A stretch of 51,878 nucleotides of DNA from an uncultured Lachnospiraceae bacterium (GTDB lineage Bacteria > Bacillota > Clostridia > Lachnospirales > Lachnospiraceae): assembly GCA_910579425.1 (NCBI GenBank), contig CAJTVL010000028.1, positions 1 to 51,878 on the forward strand, written 5' to 3'. The notes under the pieces are model-generated. The model was not told where the DNA came from. It did not search any database and was given only the letters and a program-made list of their open reading frames with translations. The number at the start of each line of letters is the position of its first letter. Positions within the stretch are counted from its first letter, which is position 1. This document shows positions 36,109 to 44,896 of the stretch, one piece after another. A program made the translations under genes and the position numbers.

Positions 36109-37824
36109 ATGCCATTGCTGAGCGGCGTTTCCATGCTTTTATTTTTTGGCTTTATTGTATTTGCGTTTCTCACAAAGGAAGAAAAGGTGGAGTCCGGACC
36201 GGAGCAGGTTTTTGACAGGAGGAGACAGATTCTTTTTTTTCTGCTTTTTGCGGGAATTTTGGCAGTGCGTTTTTTTCGGTTCCCACAGGTGCCCGGAGGA
36301 CTGAATCAGGACGGGGCCATGGGGGCGGTAGACGCAAAGGCTCTTGGGGATTACGGCACCGACCGCTTTGGCACCTTTCTTCCGGCGCATTTTAAAGCTT
36401 GGGGCTACGGGCAGATGAGCGTGCTGCTTTCTTATTTATCGGTTCCGTTTATCCGGGTGTTGGGCCTGAATAAGCTTGCCATGCGTCTGCCTCTGCTGAT
36501 AGTGAGCCTGACGGGAATCTGGGGCGTGTACCGGATTGTTGCCGCGGTCCACGGCAGAAACGCCGCAGGGATTGCCCTTTTTCTCACGGCAATGAATCCG
36601 TGGCACTTTATGCAGAGCAGATGGGCTCTGGACTGCAATTTATTTCCGCATATGTTTATTCTGGGCTTTTGTTTTCTGGTGAATGGTCTGAGGAAAAAGA
36701 AAAGCCTCTATATTTCCATGCTGTTTTTTGCCCTGTGCATGTACTCTTATGGGGTTTCTTTCTATATGGTGCCTTTCTTTCTGCTGGCGGCGGCGCTGCT
36801 GCTCTTAAGGGTGAAAAAGGTTACGGGCAGGGAGTGTATGGTCTGTATCCTGATTTACTTCGGAATTTCCTGGCCTGTTTATGGGACAATGCTGATCAAC
36901 TTTATGAAATGGGAAACCGTTAGCCTTCCCTTTGTAACCATGCCATACTTTGAGGAAAGCATCCGTTCCGGGGACATACTGTTTTTTGCGGAGGATATGG
37001 GAGAGCAGCTTTTAATTAACTTAAAGGCGCTTCTTCGCGTTGTGTTCTGGCAGCGGGAGGACTTGCCGTGGAATTCCATGAAAGAGTTTGGAACCATGTA
37101 CCAATGTACTATGCCCTTTATTCTTCTTGGGGGCGTTTTAGTGTTCCGGCGGGCGATAAACCGCGGGACATGGACAGAGCAGAGGATTGGGGCCGGATTG
37201 CTATGTGCCTTTTGGTTTTTTGGGATTTTGACCGGGCTTTTGATTAATTCCGTGAATGTGAACAGGATCAACATTATTTTTTATGTCCATATTATTTTTG
37301 CGGCGGTAGGGATAGAGTTTGCCGTCAGGAAATGGAAGACGCTTCTCTTCGTAACAGGAGCAGTGTTCCTGATTCATTACACCTGTTTTTGCACTCAATA
37401 TTTTACCCGCTGGTCAGAGGAAATCGACAGAGCTTTTTATGGCGACTTTGTAAGAGCCCTGGAATATGCCCGGAACTGTGAGAGCGATTATTACTGTATT
37501 ACGCCTGATACACAGTTTGAGGGAGCCCGGCAGGTAACGGAAATCATCACCCTGTTTGTGTTTGAGATCGACGCAAAATATTATCAGGGAGAGAATGCCG
37601 GAGCGGAAAAGGAGGGGAGGACAGCGGAAATCCCCTATGAGGAGAAATTCCGTTATGCCAATCCCTGGGAGACGGGAGGAAGCTCAGAGAATATAACATA
37701 TGTAATTAAAAGCGTAGATGCCGGATATTTTTCCCGGGAGACTTTTCAGGTGACGTTATTCGGAGATTACGGCGTGGCTGTGCCTATAGAACCAGAATCC
37801 ACTCCTTCAGCCATCTCAGACTAA
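36109..37824 (+). CDS. GT39/PMT-like membrane glycosyltransferase
   Basis: The 571 aa protein has about 11 membrane helices. GLNQDGAMGAVDAKAL (about 65-80) gives acidic residues in the first outer loop, and MNPWHFMQSRWALDCNLFPH (about 162-182) matches the ArnT/PMT-like pattern. About 120 residues at the C-terminus are extracytoplasmic. GGAGGAGGAAGGG stands before the ATG. Its 3' end overlaps the convergent gene by 41 bases, and no terminator is visible between them. It probably uses polyprenyl-phosphate sugars; the acceptor cannot be told. Confidence 0.78.
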   Translation: MPLLSGVSMLLFFGFIVFAFLTKEEKVESGPEQVFDRRRQILFFLLFAGILAVRFFRFPQVPGGLNQDGAMGAVDAKALGDYGTDRFGTFLPAHFKAWGYGQMSVLLSYLSVPFIRVLGLNKLAMRLPLLIVSLTGIWGVYRIVAAVHGRNAAGIALFLTAMNPWHFMQSRWALDCNLFPHMFILGFCFLVNGLRKKKSLYISMLFFALCMYSYGVSFYMVPFFLLAAALLLLRVKKVTGRECMVCILIYFGISWPVYGTMLINFMKWETVSLPFVTMPYFEESIRSGDILFFAEDMGEQLLINLKALLRVVFWQREDLPWNSMKEFGTMYQCTMPFILLGGVLVFRRAINRGTWTEQRIGAGLLCAFWFFGILTGLLINSVNVNRINIIFYVHIIFAAVGIEFAVRKWKTLLFVTGAVFLIHYTCFCTQYFTRWSEEIDRAFYGDFVRALEYARNCESDYYCITPDTQFEGARQVTEIITLFVFEIDAKYYQGENAGAEKEGRTAEIPYEEKFRYANPWETGGSSENITYVIKSVDAGYFSRETFQVTLFGDYGVAVPIEPESTPSAISD

Positions 37825-39487
37825 GGCCGTACTCCTTATCCACAGGGAGTCCGGAGATGACAGGGAAGAAGATGAAAAAGCATAAGACTGCCGCGGCAAG
37901 ATAGGCGGCAATGGCTTTCGTTCCCCAGGAAAAGCGCTCCCTCAAATGCGCCATGGTATATCCCATCATCAGAATTACAAACAGGATGGCCGGAAAGTAG
38001 TGATAGATAAAGGTGATCCGGCTGACAGACATCCAGGGGACATACTGGGCCAGATAGGAAATACATAAAAATCCAGCCTTTTTATCTTTTTTGAAGATCC
38101 AGCGGAAGAAGACATAAAGCTGGCAGGGAATACCCACCCACCAGATGAGGGGATTTCCCATACAGCTCACGGAGCTTACCAGATTTTCGGAAACCGCATC
38201 ATTGGCATCAAGCAGAGGCATCCAGATCACAGGCCACTCATAAAAGGGAGAGCTGTAGTAGTGTTCCGCAATCAGCTTGGAGTGATAATCAAACATATAC
38301 CTGGTTCCGGAGATCGCCTTGTCAAGCAGCCCACTGTAAGGGGTATAGCCTACCACCGGGATAAAACACAGGGTGTAAACCGCCAGCGGAATCAGAATGA
38401 AAAACACGCAGCAAAACCCGAAGAGTCTTAGGACCTTTCCTTTGGGGAAATGGGTGATTGTGTACCAGATAAAAAGAATGCCAAGCCCCAGGCCCGCATA
38501 GACGCCGGTCCACTTGGTGGCAATGCCAAAGGCCATACTAAGGCCGCTCAGAGCCAGAGGCAGAAGAACCTCCCGGGGCAGGAAGTTTCCATTATAAGCC
38601 GCCGCAGCGCCGGCAGTTTGGCAAAAGGCAGAGTCCTTTTGAAAATACCGGTACATAAAGTAGTACATTGACAGGATAAAAAAGGCGGCAAAAATGTCTA
38701 TGGTGGCAATCCGGGAAAGATTATAGTGCATACAGTCAAAGACCAAAAGCGCAGTGGTGGACGCTGCCAGAAAGGGCTCGTGAAAGAGCCTGCGGGCAAA
38801 GAGATACATCACGGGAATCAAAAGAATCCCGAAAATCACCGACATGAACCGCCAGCCAAAGGGATTCATTCCAAAGAAAAGAATGCCGGCGGAAATCAGC
38901 TCCTTCCCGAAGTGCGGGTGGGTGGTTTCGTAGGTGGTCAGCCTGTGAAGAAATTCGTAGGCAGTCCGTCCGTGATAGACCTCGTCAAACATGGTTCCTG
39001 TCATATAGGTTTTTACAGAGGAAAAGGTGTCCTGCTCGTCAAAAAGCGCGGGATATTCCACCGTATTGACGGGGAGAAGATAGGAACCGTCAGAGGCTGT
39101 AAATACCAATTCATTGAGGATGCATTCGTCATCCGTGGCCACAATTCCCAGATACCGCAGGCGGTAGCCGATGTCAATCCGGTTCCAGGCAAAGACGGAT
39201 TCGGCGACGGCGTCGCCGTTTATGATTTCCCAGGCCCCGGTCACTTCGTTGAATGCGGAGAGGGAGAAATGCCTTGTATTTAAGTGTCCCAGAAAAACGG
39301 ACACGGAACCTACATCCAGGTAATCCCCAAAATCCAGTACAATATCCCGGTTTTCAGGGCTGGCGGTGTAAAAGGTTTCCGGTGCAAAGGTATTGCCCAG
39401 CCTGAAAAAAGCCAGCACGGAAAAAATCAGAACCAGTCCGGCGAGATAAATGCAGTCCTTTTTATAATAAGTAAAAATGCGTTTCAT
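37784..39487 (-). CDS. Protein O-mannosyltransferase homologue (GT39, PMT)
   Basis: The 567 aa membrane protein has the PMT pattern: FDEVYHGRTAYEFLH with the catalytic Asp-Glu pair in the first large outer loop, then ETTHPHFGKELISAGILFFG, FGWRFMSVIFG, and the helix DCMHYNLSRIATIDIFAAFF. Bacterial PMT homologues move mannose from polyprenyl-phosphate-mannose to Ser/Thr of exported proteins. Unusually, about 120 residues lie between helix 1 and the FDEVYH loop (about 33-150). They are beta-rich and look like a discoidin/F5-8C-type fold, possibly sugar-binding. The gene is convergent with the other GT-C genes and has its own promoter at 39552-39580. Confidence 0.85.
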   Translation of the reverse strand: MKRIFTYYKKDCIYLAGLVLIFSVLAFFRLGNTFAPETFYTASPENRDIVLDFGDYLDVGSVSVFLGHLNTRHFSLSAFNEVTGAWEIINGDAVAESVFAWNRIDIGYRLRYLGIVATDDECILNELVFTASDGSYLLPVNTVEYPALFDEQDTFSSVKTYMTGTMFDEVYHGRTAYEFLHRLTTYETTHPHFGKELISAGILFFGMNPFGWRFMSVIFGILLIPVMYLFARRLFHEPFLAASTTALLVFDCMHYNLSRIATIDIFAAFFILSMYYFMYRYFQKDSAFCQTAGAAAAYNGNFLPREVLLPLALSGLSMAFGIATKWTGVYAGLGLGILFIWYTITHFPKGKVLRLFGFCCVFFILIPLAVYTLCFIPVVGYTPYSGLLDKAISGTRYMFDYHSKLIAEHYYSSPFYEWPVIWMPLLDANDAVSENLVSSVSCMGNPLIWWVGIPCQLYVFFRWIFKKDKKAGFLCISYLAQYVPWMSVSRITFIYHYFPAILFVILMMGYTMAHLRERFSWGTKAIAAYLAAAVLCFFIFFPVISGLPVDKEYGLSLRWLKEWILVL

Positions 39488-39551
39488 ACAAATCCCATAC
39501 CTTTCATAGCCTGCAGGCGTTTGGCCCCAGGAGCAATATTAAAACAGCAAT

Positions 39552-39580
39552 AGTATAACAAGTTCTTTTCGTGGTTACAA
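39552..39580 (-). promoter_or_regulatory. Promoter of the minus-strand PMT gene
   Basis: Read on the minus strand, TTGTAA (39580-39575) and TATACT (39557-39552) are 17 bases apart. The start would be near 39545, about 58 bases before the ATG. The opposite strand holds TACAAT at 39576-39581, so the eno promoter may overlap it. I could not assign a convincing eno -35. Confidence 0.5.
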
Positions 39581-39642
39581 TACATATGGAATTTTTATCC
39601 TTGTATTTATTAAGCGCTACAAGGCGCGGAACAGGAGCTGAT

Positions 39643-40962
39643 ATGAAAAGAACGATGCAGATTACCGGTATTTGCGGGCGGGAGATCTTAGATTCCCGGG
39701 GAAATCCCACAGTGGAGGCAAAGATTACCCTTACGGATACCATGACAGGGAAAAGGTATGCGGGAAAGGCGTCTGTGCCTTCCGGAGCAAGCACGGGCAG
39801 ATTCGAAGCGGTGGAGCTTCGGGACGCCCAGACAAGGTATTTCGGCCTTGGAGTACAAAAAGCGGTGAACAATGTAAACACAAAGATCAAAGAGGCGTTG
39901 ACGGGAAGAAACGGCTTAAACCAGGTGGAGATCGACAGACTGCTGATGGAGACGGACGGGACGGACAACAAAGGGAATCTGGGTGCCAACGCAACCTTGG
40001 CGGTTTCCATGGCAGTGGCACGGGCGGCGGCCAAATCCCTTGAAATCCCCCTTTATCAGTATTTGGGCGGGGCCTACACAAGGCTGATGCCCGTTCCCAT
40101 GATGAATATCCTAAACGGCGGCAGACATGCGGCCAACACCGTTGATTTTCAGGAGTTCATGATTATGCCTGTGCAGGCGGAGAGCTTTTCGGACGGTCTG
40201 CGCATTGGGGCGGAGATTTATCATTTTCTGAAAAAAATCCTGGAGGAAAAGGGGCTTGCCACCAGTGTAGGAGATGAGGGAGGCTTCGCGCCGAACCTTC
40301 CAAACGCAGAGGCCGTGCTGGATTTAATTGTGGAGGCCATAGAGAAGAGCAATTATTTTCCAGGGCAGGATATAAAAATAGCTCTTGACGCCGCCTCCAG
40401 TGAATTATACAATGAAAAAACCGGCATGTATCATTTCCCGGGAGAGAGCGCCTTAAAGGGCAGTGAAGTGGTGCGGGATACTGCGGAAATGATCGCCTAT
40501 TATGAGGAGCTTATCGGCAAATATCCCATTCTTTCCATTGAAGACGGACTCTCTGAGGACGATTGGGACGGCTGGAAGCAATTGACGCAGCGGCTTGGCG
40601 AAAAGATCCAGTTGGTGGGAGACGATTTGTTTGTGACCAACACCAAGCGGCTGGACGCGGGAATCAAGCTCCATGTGGCCAATGCCATTTTGGTAAAGGT
40701 CAATCAGATCGGAACGGTTTCCGAGGCCATGGAGGCCATTGAAATGGCACAGAAAAACGGCTATAAGACCGTGATCTCCCACCGCTCGGGAGAGACCGAG
40801 GATACCTTTATTGCGGATCTGGCAGTGGCCGTAAACGCAGGGCAGATCAAAACAGGGGCGCCCTGCAGAGGAGAGCGGGTGGCGAAATACAACCAGCTTC
40901 TTCGGATCGAGGAAGAGCTTGGCACGGTGGCCGCCTACAAAGAGCCTTTCAACAAAATCTGA
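39643..40962 (+). CDS. eno: Enolase (phosphopyruvate hydratase)
   Basis: Enolase turns 2-phosphoglycerate into phosphoenolpyruvate in glycolysis. The 439 aa show every landmark: REILDSRGNPTVEA, GASTGRFEAVELRD, TSVGDEGGFAPN with the catalytic Glu, LSIEDGLSEDDW with the metal Glu and Asp, LVGDDLFVTN, and SHRSGETEDTFIADLAVA. I chose the ATG at 39643 because AGGAG lies five bases before it. The frame extends to 39571, but those residues are not part of enolase. Phosphoenolpyruvate is also the donor of the pyruvyl transferase at 7495. The stop is directly followed by a hairpin. Confidence 0.97.
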   Translation: MKRTMQITGICGREILDSRGNPTVEAKITLTDTMTGKRYAGKASVPSGASTGRFEAVELRDAQTRYFGLGVQKAVNNVNTKIKEALTGRNGLNQVEIDRLLMETDGTDNKGNLGANATLAVSMAVARAAAKSLEIPLYQYLGGAYTRLMPVPMMNILNGGRHAANTVDFQEFMIMPVQAESFSDGLRIGAEIYHFLKKILEEKGLATSVGDEGGFAPNLPNAEAVLDLIVEAIEKSNYFPGQDIKIALDAASSELYNEKTGMYHFPGESALKGSEVVRDTAEMIAYYEELIGKYPILSIEDGLSEDDWDGWKQLTQRLGEKIQLVGDDLFVTNTKRLDAGIKLHVANAILVKVNQIGTVSEAMEAIEMAQKNGYKTVISHRSGETEDTFIADLAVAVNAGQIKTGAPCRGERVAKYNQLLRIEEELGTVAAYKEPFNKI

Positions 40963-41003
40963 AAAAAGCCTGTGCCCCTCACAAAGGCCTTGAGCGCACA
41001 GGC
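40962..41003 (-). terminator. Intrinsic-terminator-like hairpin facing the minus strand, after eno
   Basis: GCCTGTGC (40968-40975) pairs perfectly with GCACAGGC (40996-41003), and an inner CTCA/TGAG pair extends it. Six A residues precede it on the plus strand and none of the T kind follow, so the U tract forms only on minus-strand transcripts. No minus-strand gene lies to its right for over 10 kb. It could stop antisense transcription into eno or act as a 3' stabilising hairpin for eno mRNA. Confidence 0.55.
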
Positions 41004-41042
41004 GAACATAGAAATACTTAAGAAAAGAGAGGAAAGCAGCAA

Positions 41043-42179
41043 ATGATGAGAAAACTTCTTGCACTTCTAATGACCGTGGCGGTACTTGGAATGATGCCCG
41101 CAGGAAAGGCTCTGGCAGTATCGCCGGGCGGCGCAATTGCCCGGGGGATCGACGTATCCAAGCACAACGGCGCCATAGACTGGAGCCAGGTGGCGGCCTC
41201 CGGTATCAATTTTGCCTTTATCAAGGCAGGAAGCAGTAAAAGCGGGATAGATCCCCAGTTTGCCGCCAATATTACAGGGGCTCAGGCAGCCGGTTTGCGC
41301 ACTGGCGTGTATCTTTACTCCTATGCAACTACGCCGGAGCAGGCCGCAGAGGAAGCCCGGATGGTACTGGAATGGATTGCGCCTTATACGGTCAACTATC
41401 CCATCGTGTTTGATATTGAGGATAGCTGCCATAAGGGACTTTCCGACCAGGAGATGATTGATATTGTGAATGCCTTCTGCTTTGCCATTGACGGGGCGGG
41501 ATATTATCCTGTGGTTTACTCCTACAAAAATATGTTTACCGGTAAGCTCAGCATCGTAGGCTGGGATAAATGGGTGGCTCAGTATAGCGAAACCTGTGAT
41601 TATAATAATAACGTATGTTTTTGGCAGTATTCCAGCCATGGAAACGTAAGCGGCGTCAGCGGCAGGGTGGACGTCAATTACCAGTTTAAGGACTACAGCC
41701 AGCTCATCATCCGGGAGGGCTTTGCAGGCCATGGCGGCAGCGTGCGCTTTTACCGGGACTGGAGGATGCAGAAGGGTTGGGTGGATTACAACAATACAAG
41801 ATATTATCTGGACGGCGCAGGGAATCTGGTGAGCGGATGGCTGACGGATACGGATGGAAGCACCTATTACTTATCGCCTGCGGACGGCAGCATTGCCAGA
41901 GGACAATGTCAGATCGACGGAGCAAATTATTTCTTTGATCCCGCCTCCGGCGTTATGCTCAAAGGGCTTCAGGAGATCGGGGGAGCGCTTTACTATTATG
42001 GAGAGACGGGAGCGCTGGTTCAGAATCAGCCCTTGGAGTTAAACGGAATCTCTTATCAGGCATCGCCGGAGGGCGTGCTGACGCAGGCTGCAGAACCTGT
42101 GCCGGAAGAGGCAGCTCCCGCACCGGAGGAAGCGGCTCCTGTGCCGGAAGAGGCGGCGCCCGAGGCAGTTGCCCCGTAA
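41043..42179 (+). CDS. Secreted GH25 muramidase with C-terminal cell-wall-binding repeats
   Basis: The 378 aa protein has a signal peptide (cleavage probably after ALA, residues 23-25) and a GH25 catalytic domain (about 33-220). GIDVSKHNG holds Asp37, and FDIED holds the catalytic pair Asp124 and Glu126. The domain cleaves the MurNAc-GlcNAc bond of peptidoglycan. After it come four or so aromatic choline-binding-like repeats (WRMQKGWVDYNNTRYYLDG and related, about 240-340), then a Pro-Glu-Ala tail with three PEEAAP units. A second ATG at 41046 fits the ribosome site GAGAGGA equally well. It is 80 bases after eno and may have its own expression. Confidence 0.9.
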   Translation: MMRKLLALLMTVAVLGMMPAGKALAVSPGGAIARGIDVSKHNGAIDWSQVAASGINFAFIKAGSSKSGIDPQFAANITGAQAAGLRTGVYLYSYATTPEQAAEEARMVLEWIAPYTVNYPIVFDIEDSCHKGLSDQEMIDIVNAFCFAIDGAGYYPVVYSYKNMFTGKLSIVGWDKWVAQYSETCDYNNNVCFWQYSSHGNVSGVSGRVDVNYQFKDYSQLIIREGFAGHGGSVRFYRDWRMQKGWVDYNNTRYYLDGAGNLVSGWLTDTDGSTYYLSPADGSIARGQCQIDGANYFFDPASGVMLKGLQEIGGALYYYGETGALVQNQPLELNGISYQASPEGVLTQAAEPVPEEAAPAPEEAAPVPEEAAPEAVAP

Positions 42180-42218
42180 GAAGGGAAAATAGAAAATGGA
42201 AAAATCATCTAAAAGTAC

Positions 42219-42247
42219 TTGAAATTAACCGGCTGATATGATACACT
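42219..42247 (+). promoter_or_regulatory. Possible promoter of secG
   Basis: TTGAAA (42219-42224) and TACACT (42242-42247) are 17 bases apart, with an extended TG before the -10. The leader would be about 85 nt. It contains a short dyad TCTCA/TGAGA before ATTTTT and a GTCCC-GA-GGGAC palindrome (42314-42325), neither recognised as a known regulator. Confidence 0.4.
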
Positions 42248-42339
42248 TGTTCTCGTTCTCATAAGCAGGGACTAAGAGTGTGAGAGCATTTTTCTAAAAT
42301 ACTTGTGCAGGTAGTCCCGAGGGACGGCAGGAGGTACAA

Positions 42340-42579
42340 ATGGAAGTATTCAGAATTATTCTTCAGGTTGTTTTTATCATATTGTGTATTGCACTTACGG
42401 TGCTGGTACTGATGCAGGAAGGTAAATCGGCAGGTTTGGGAGCCATAAGCGGTGCGGCGGAAACTTATTGGGGTAAGAATAAAGGGCGTTCCATGGAAGG
42501 GAAGCTTGTGAAATTTACCAAGTATCTGGCGGTCGGGTTTATGGTACTGGCCATTATTTTAAATCTGAATGTATTTTAG
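42340..42579 (+). CDS. secG: SecG, preprotein translocase subunit
   Basis: SecG is the small helper subunit of the SecYEG channel. The 79 aa protein has two membrane helices (about 3-24 and 56-76), joined by the conserved loop VLMQEGKSAGLGAISGAAETYWGKN (split over about 23-47). The length and the loop are typical of Bacillota. A strong GGAGGT stands before the ATG. The gene is monocistronic between its own promoter and a clear terminator, in the common order secG-rnr-smpB. Confidence 0.93.
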   Translation: MEVFRIILQVVFIILCIALTVLVLMQEGKSAGLGAISGAAETYWGKNKGRSMEGKLVKFTKYLAVGFMVLAIILNLNVF

Positions 42580-42584
42580 CAGGT

Positions 42585-42620
42585 AAGGCATTCTTGAAGG
42601 AGAATGCCTTTTCCATTTTT
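42585..42620 (+). terminator. Intrinsic terminator of secG
   Basis: AAGGCATTCT (42585-42594) and AGAATGCCTT (42601-42610) form a perfect 10-bp stem with a six-base loop. The tail reads TTCCATTTTTT. It starts six bases after the secG stop. Confidence 0.85.
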
Positions 42621-42739
42621 TGCGCAGACCCGTGCAGAAGAAATATGCCGCTGAAGCGGCGCACGGGCCGTGTGCGGGCGGGTTCTGCCCGATTGTTCCT
42701 CAAAAAGAAGATGCGCGGCATAAGGAAGATCATCAGGAT

Positions 42740-44896
42740 ATGAGAGAAAAAAGAAAAAATTTAATCTGCCGGCTGGTGGAAGAAGAATATTATGTTCCCA
42801 TGAAAGAAAAGGAGATTGCCCTTTTTATGCAGGTGGATTCTTCGGACAGGCAGGAGCTTAAAGAAATTCTGGACGAGCTGGTGCGGGAAGGGAGGCTTGC
42901 CTTGACGAAGCGGGGCAAGTACATGAAGGGCGACGGGAAGCCCTCCGAGCTTGTGGGTACCTTTATCAGCAATGCCAGAGGCTTTGGATTCGTGGAGATA
43001 GAAGGGTTTGATCAGGATCTCTATATTCCGGAGGAGGAAGTAAACGGAGCCTTCCACAGAGACACGGTTCGTGTGGAAATCCTGAAAGGACAGCATGGAA
43101 GACGACAGGAGGCCAGAGTGGCGGCTATATTGGGACATGGGATTACCCGGGTGGTGGGAACCTATGACAAGGCAGGGACCTTTGGCTTTGTCATTCCGGA
43201 CAACGACAAGATACCGGCGGATATCTTTATTCCCGGGGAATGTTCCAGGGGCGCGGTTTCCGGGCACAAGGTAGTGGCGGAACTTACCGATTATGGGGAC
43301 GACAGACACAAGCCGGAGGGAAGGATCACGGAAATCCTGGGGCATATCAACGATCCCGGGGTTGATATTCTTTCCATTGTAAAAGGCTTTGAGCTGCCTG
43401 TGGAATTTTCCGAAAAGGAGCTAAACCAGGCTCAGCGCGTGGCAAAGGAGGTCACCGCGGCGGACAGAGAGGGGCGAAGAGATCTGCGCGGCCTTCCCAT
43501 GGTCACGATTGACGGGGAGGACGCCAAGGATCTGGATGACGCGGTAAGTCTTTCCAAAGAGGGAAACCGTTATTTTCTGGGAGTCCATATTGCGGACGTG
43601 ACGAACTATGTGCAGGAAAATTCGGCGCTGGACAGACAGGCTCTTGAGCGCGGTACCAGCGTTTATCTGGTGGACAGGGTGATTCCCATGCTGCCCCATG
43701 CCCTTTCCAACGGCATCTGCTCGCTGAATATGGGAGAGGACAGACTTGCCCTGAGCTGCCTTATGACCCTGGATGAGAGCGGCGAAGTGGTTGATTATGA
43801 AATCACAGAATCTGTGATCAATGTCAGCCAGAGAATGTCCTATACGGATGTGAATCTGATTTTGGAGGGGGATGAACAGACAAGCCTTCGGTTTCAGGAG
43901 TTTTCGGCCATGTTTTTTCAGATGAAGGAGCTGGCGGATATTGTGCGGGAGAAAAGAGAAAAAAGAGGTTCCATTGACTTTGACTTTCCGGAGAGCAAGA
44001 TTATTCTGGATCAGGACGGTGTCCCCCTTTTAATCAAACCTTATGAGCGCAATGCCGCCACAAGGCTGATTGAAGATTTTATGCTGCTGGCCAACGAAAC
44101 CGTGGCCCAGCATTTCTACTGGCTGGAGATGCCTTTTGTATACAGAACCCACGACAAGCCGGATCCGGAAAAGATTTTAAAGCTGGGAACCTTTCTCAAT
44201 AACCTGGGCTATCACATGAAGATAAAAAGCGGCGACAACGAAGTCCACCCCAAGGAAGTTCAGAAGCTGCTGGATCAGATCGAGGGCACGGACGAGGAGG
44301 CGCTGATCAGCCGGATGATGCTGCGGAGCATGAAGAAGGCACAGTATACCGTAGACTGTACAGGACATTTTGGACTGGCCTGCCGGTATTATTGCCATTT
44401 TACCTCCCCCATCCGAAGATACCCGGACTTACAGATTCACAGAATTATTAAGGAGCAGCTTCGGGGCAGATTGAGCGAAGAGAGGGCGGAGCATTACAGG
44501 GAAATCCTTCCACAGGTGGCAAAGCATTCCTCCGAGACAGAGCGGAGGGCGGATGAAGCCGAGCGGGAAACCGATAAGCTCAAAAAAGTAGAGTATATGG
44601 AAGGAAAGATCGGCCAGACTTTTGAAGGCGTGATTTCGGGAATCACCTCCTGGGGGATTTATGTAGAGCTTCCCAACACTGTGGAGGGAATGATTCATGT
44701 GTCAAAGCTTTCGGGCGACTACTATTATTACAGTGAGGAAACCTGCGAGATGATCGGCAGGGACACCGGAAAAAGCTACAAACTGGGGCAAAAGCTCCAA
44801 ATTGAGGTGGACGGCGTAGACTATTATCAGAAGAGCATTGATTTTGTGCTGGCTGATACGGAAGGGCGGGACGGAAAATGGCAAAGGGAGAGATGA
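42740..44896 (+). CDS. rnr: Ribonuclease R
   Basis: RNase R is a processive 3'-to-5' exoribonuclease that degrades structured RNA and, with SmpB-tmRNA, the faulty messages of stalled ribosomes. The 718 aa have an N-terminal winged-helix region, two cold-shock RNA-binding domains (GFGFVEIEG, GTFGFVIPD), the RNB catalytic domain with GEDAKDLDDAV (metal-binding aspartates) and HFTSPIRRYPDL, and a C-terminal S1 domain (GVISGITSWGIYVEL). I chose the ATG at 42740. The frame runs upstream to a TTG at 42620, but that stretch is Cys/Pro-rich and overlaps the secG terminator. The end overlaps smpB by 19 bases. Confidence 0.95.
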   Translation: MREKRKNLICRLVEEEYYVPMKEKEIALFMQVDSSDRQELKEILDELVREGRLALTKRGKYMKGDGKPSELVGTFISNARGFGFVEIEGFDQDLYIPEEEVNGAFHRDTVRVEILKGQHGRRQEARVAAILGHGITRVVGTYDKAGTFGFVIPDNDKIPADIFIPGECSRGAVSGHKVVAELTDYGDDRHKPEGRITEILGHINDPGVDILSIVKGFELPVEFSEKELNQAQRVAKEVTAADREGRRDLRGLPMVTIDGEDAKDLDDAVSLSKEGNRYFLGVHIADVTNYVQENSALDRQALERGTSVYLVDRVIPMLPHALSNGICSLNMGEDRLALSCLMTLDESGEVVDYEITESVINVSQRMSYTDVNLILEGDEQTSLRFQEFSAMFFQMKELADIVREKREKRGSIDFDFPESKIILDQDGVPLLIKPYERNAATRLIEDFMLLANETVAQHFYWLEMPFVYRTHDKPDPEKILKLGTFLNNLGYHMKIKSGDNEVHPKEVQKLLDQIEGTDEEALISRMMLRSMKKAQYTVDCTGHFGLACRYYCHFTSPIRRYPDLQIHRIIKEQLRGRLSEERAEHYREILPQVAKHSSETERRADEAERETDKLKKVEYMEGKIGQTFEGVISGITSWGIYVELPNTVEGMIHVSKLSGDYYYYSEETCEMIGRDTGKSYKLGQKLQIEVDGVDYYQKSIDFVLADTEGRDGKWQRER

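Noticed and set aside
39504..40034. 176-codon minus-strand frame over the start of eno
   Set aside because: It is the mirror of a highly conserved gene, has no recognisable domain, and follows from the codon bias of eno.
40453..41136. 227-codon minus-strand frame across eno and the muramidase start
   Set aside because: It crosses two well-supported genes and the minus-facing terminator, and shows no domain.
42620..42739. TTG-initiated extension of RNase R
   Set aside because: It begins in the secG terminator tail, codes for a Cys/Pro-rich stretch unlike RNase R, and the ATG at 42740 fits the family.
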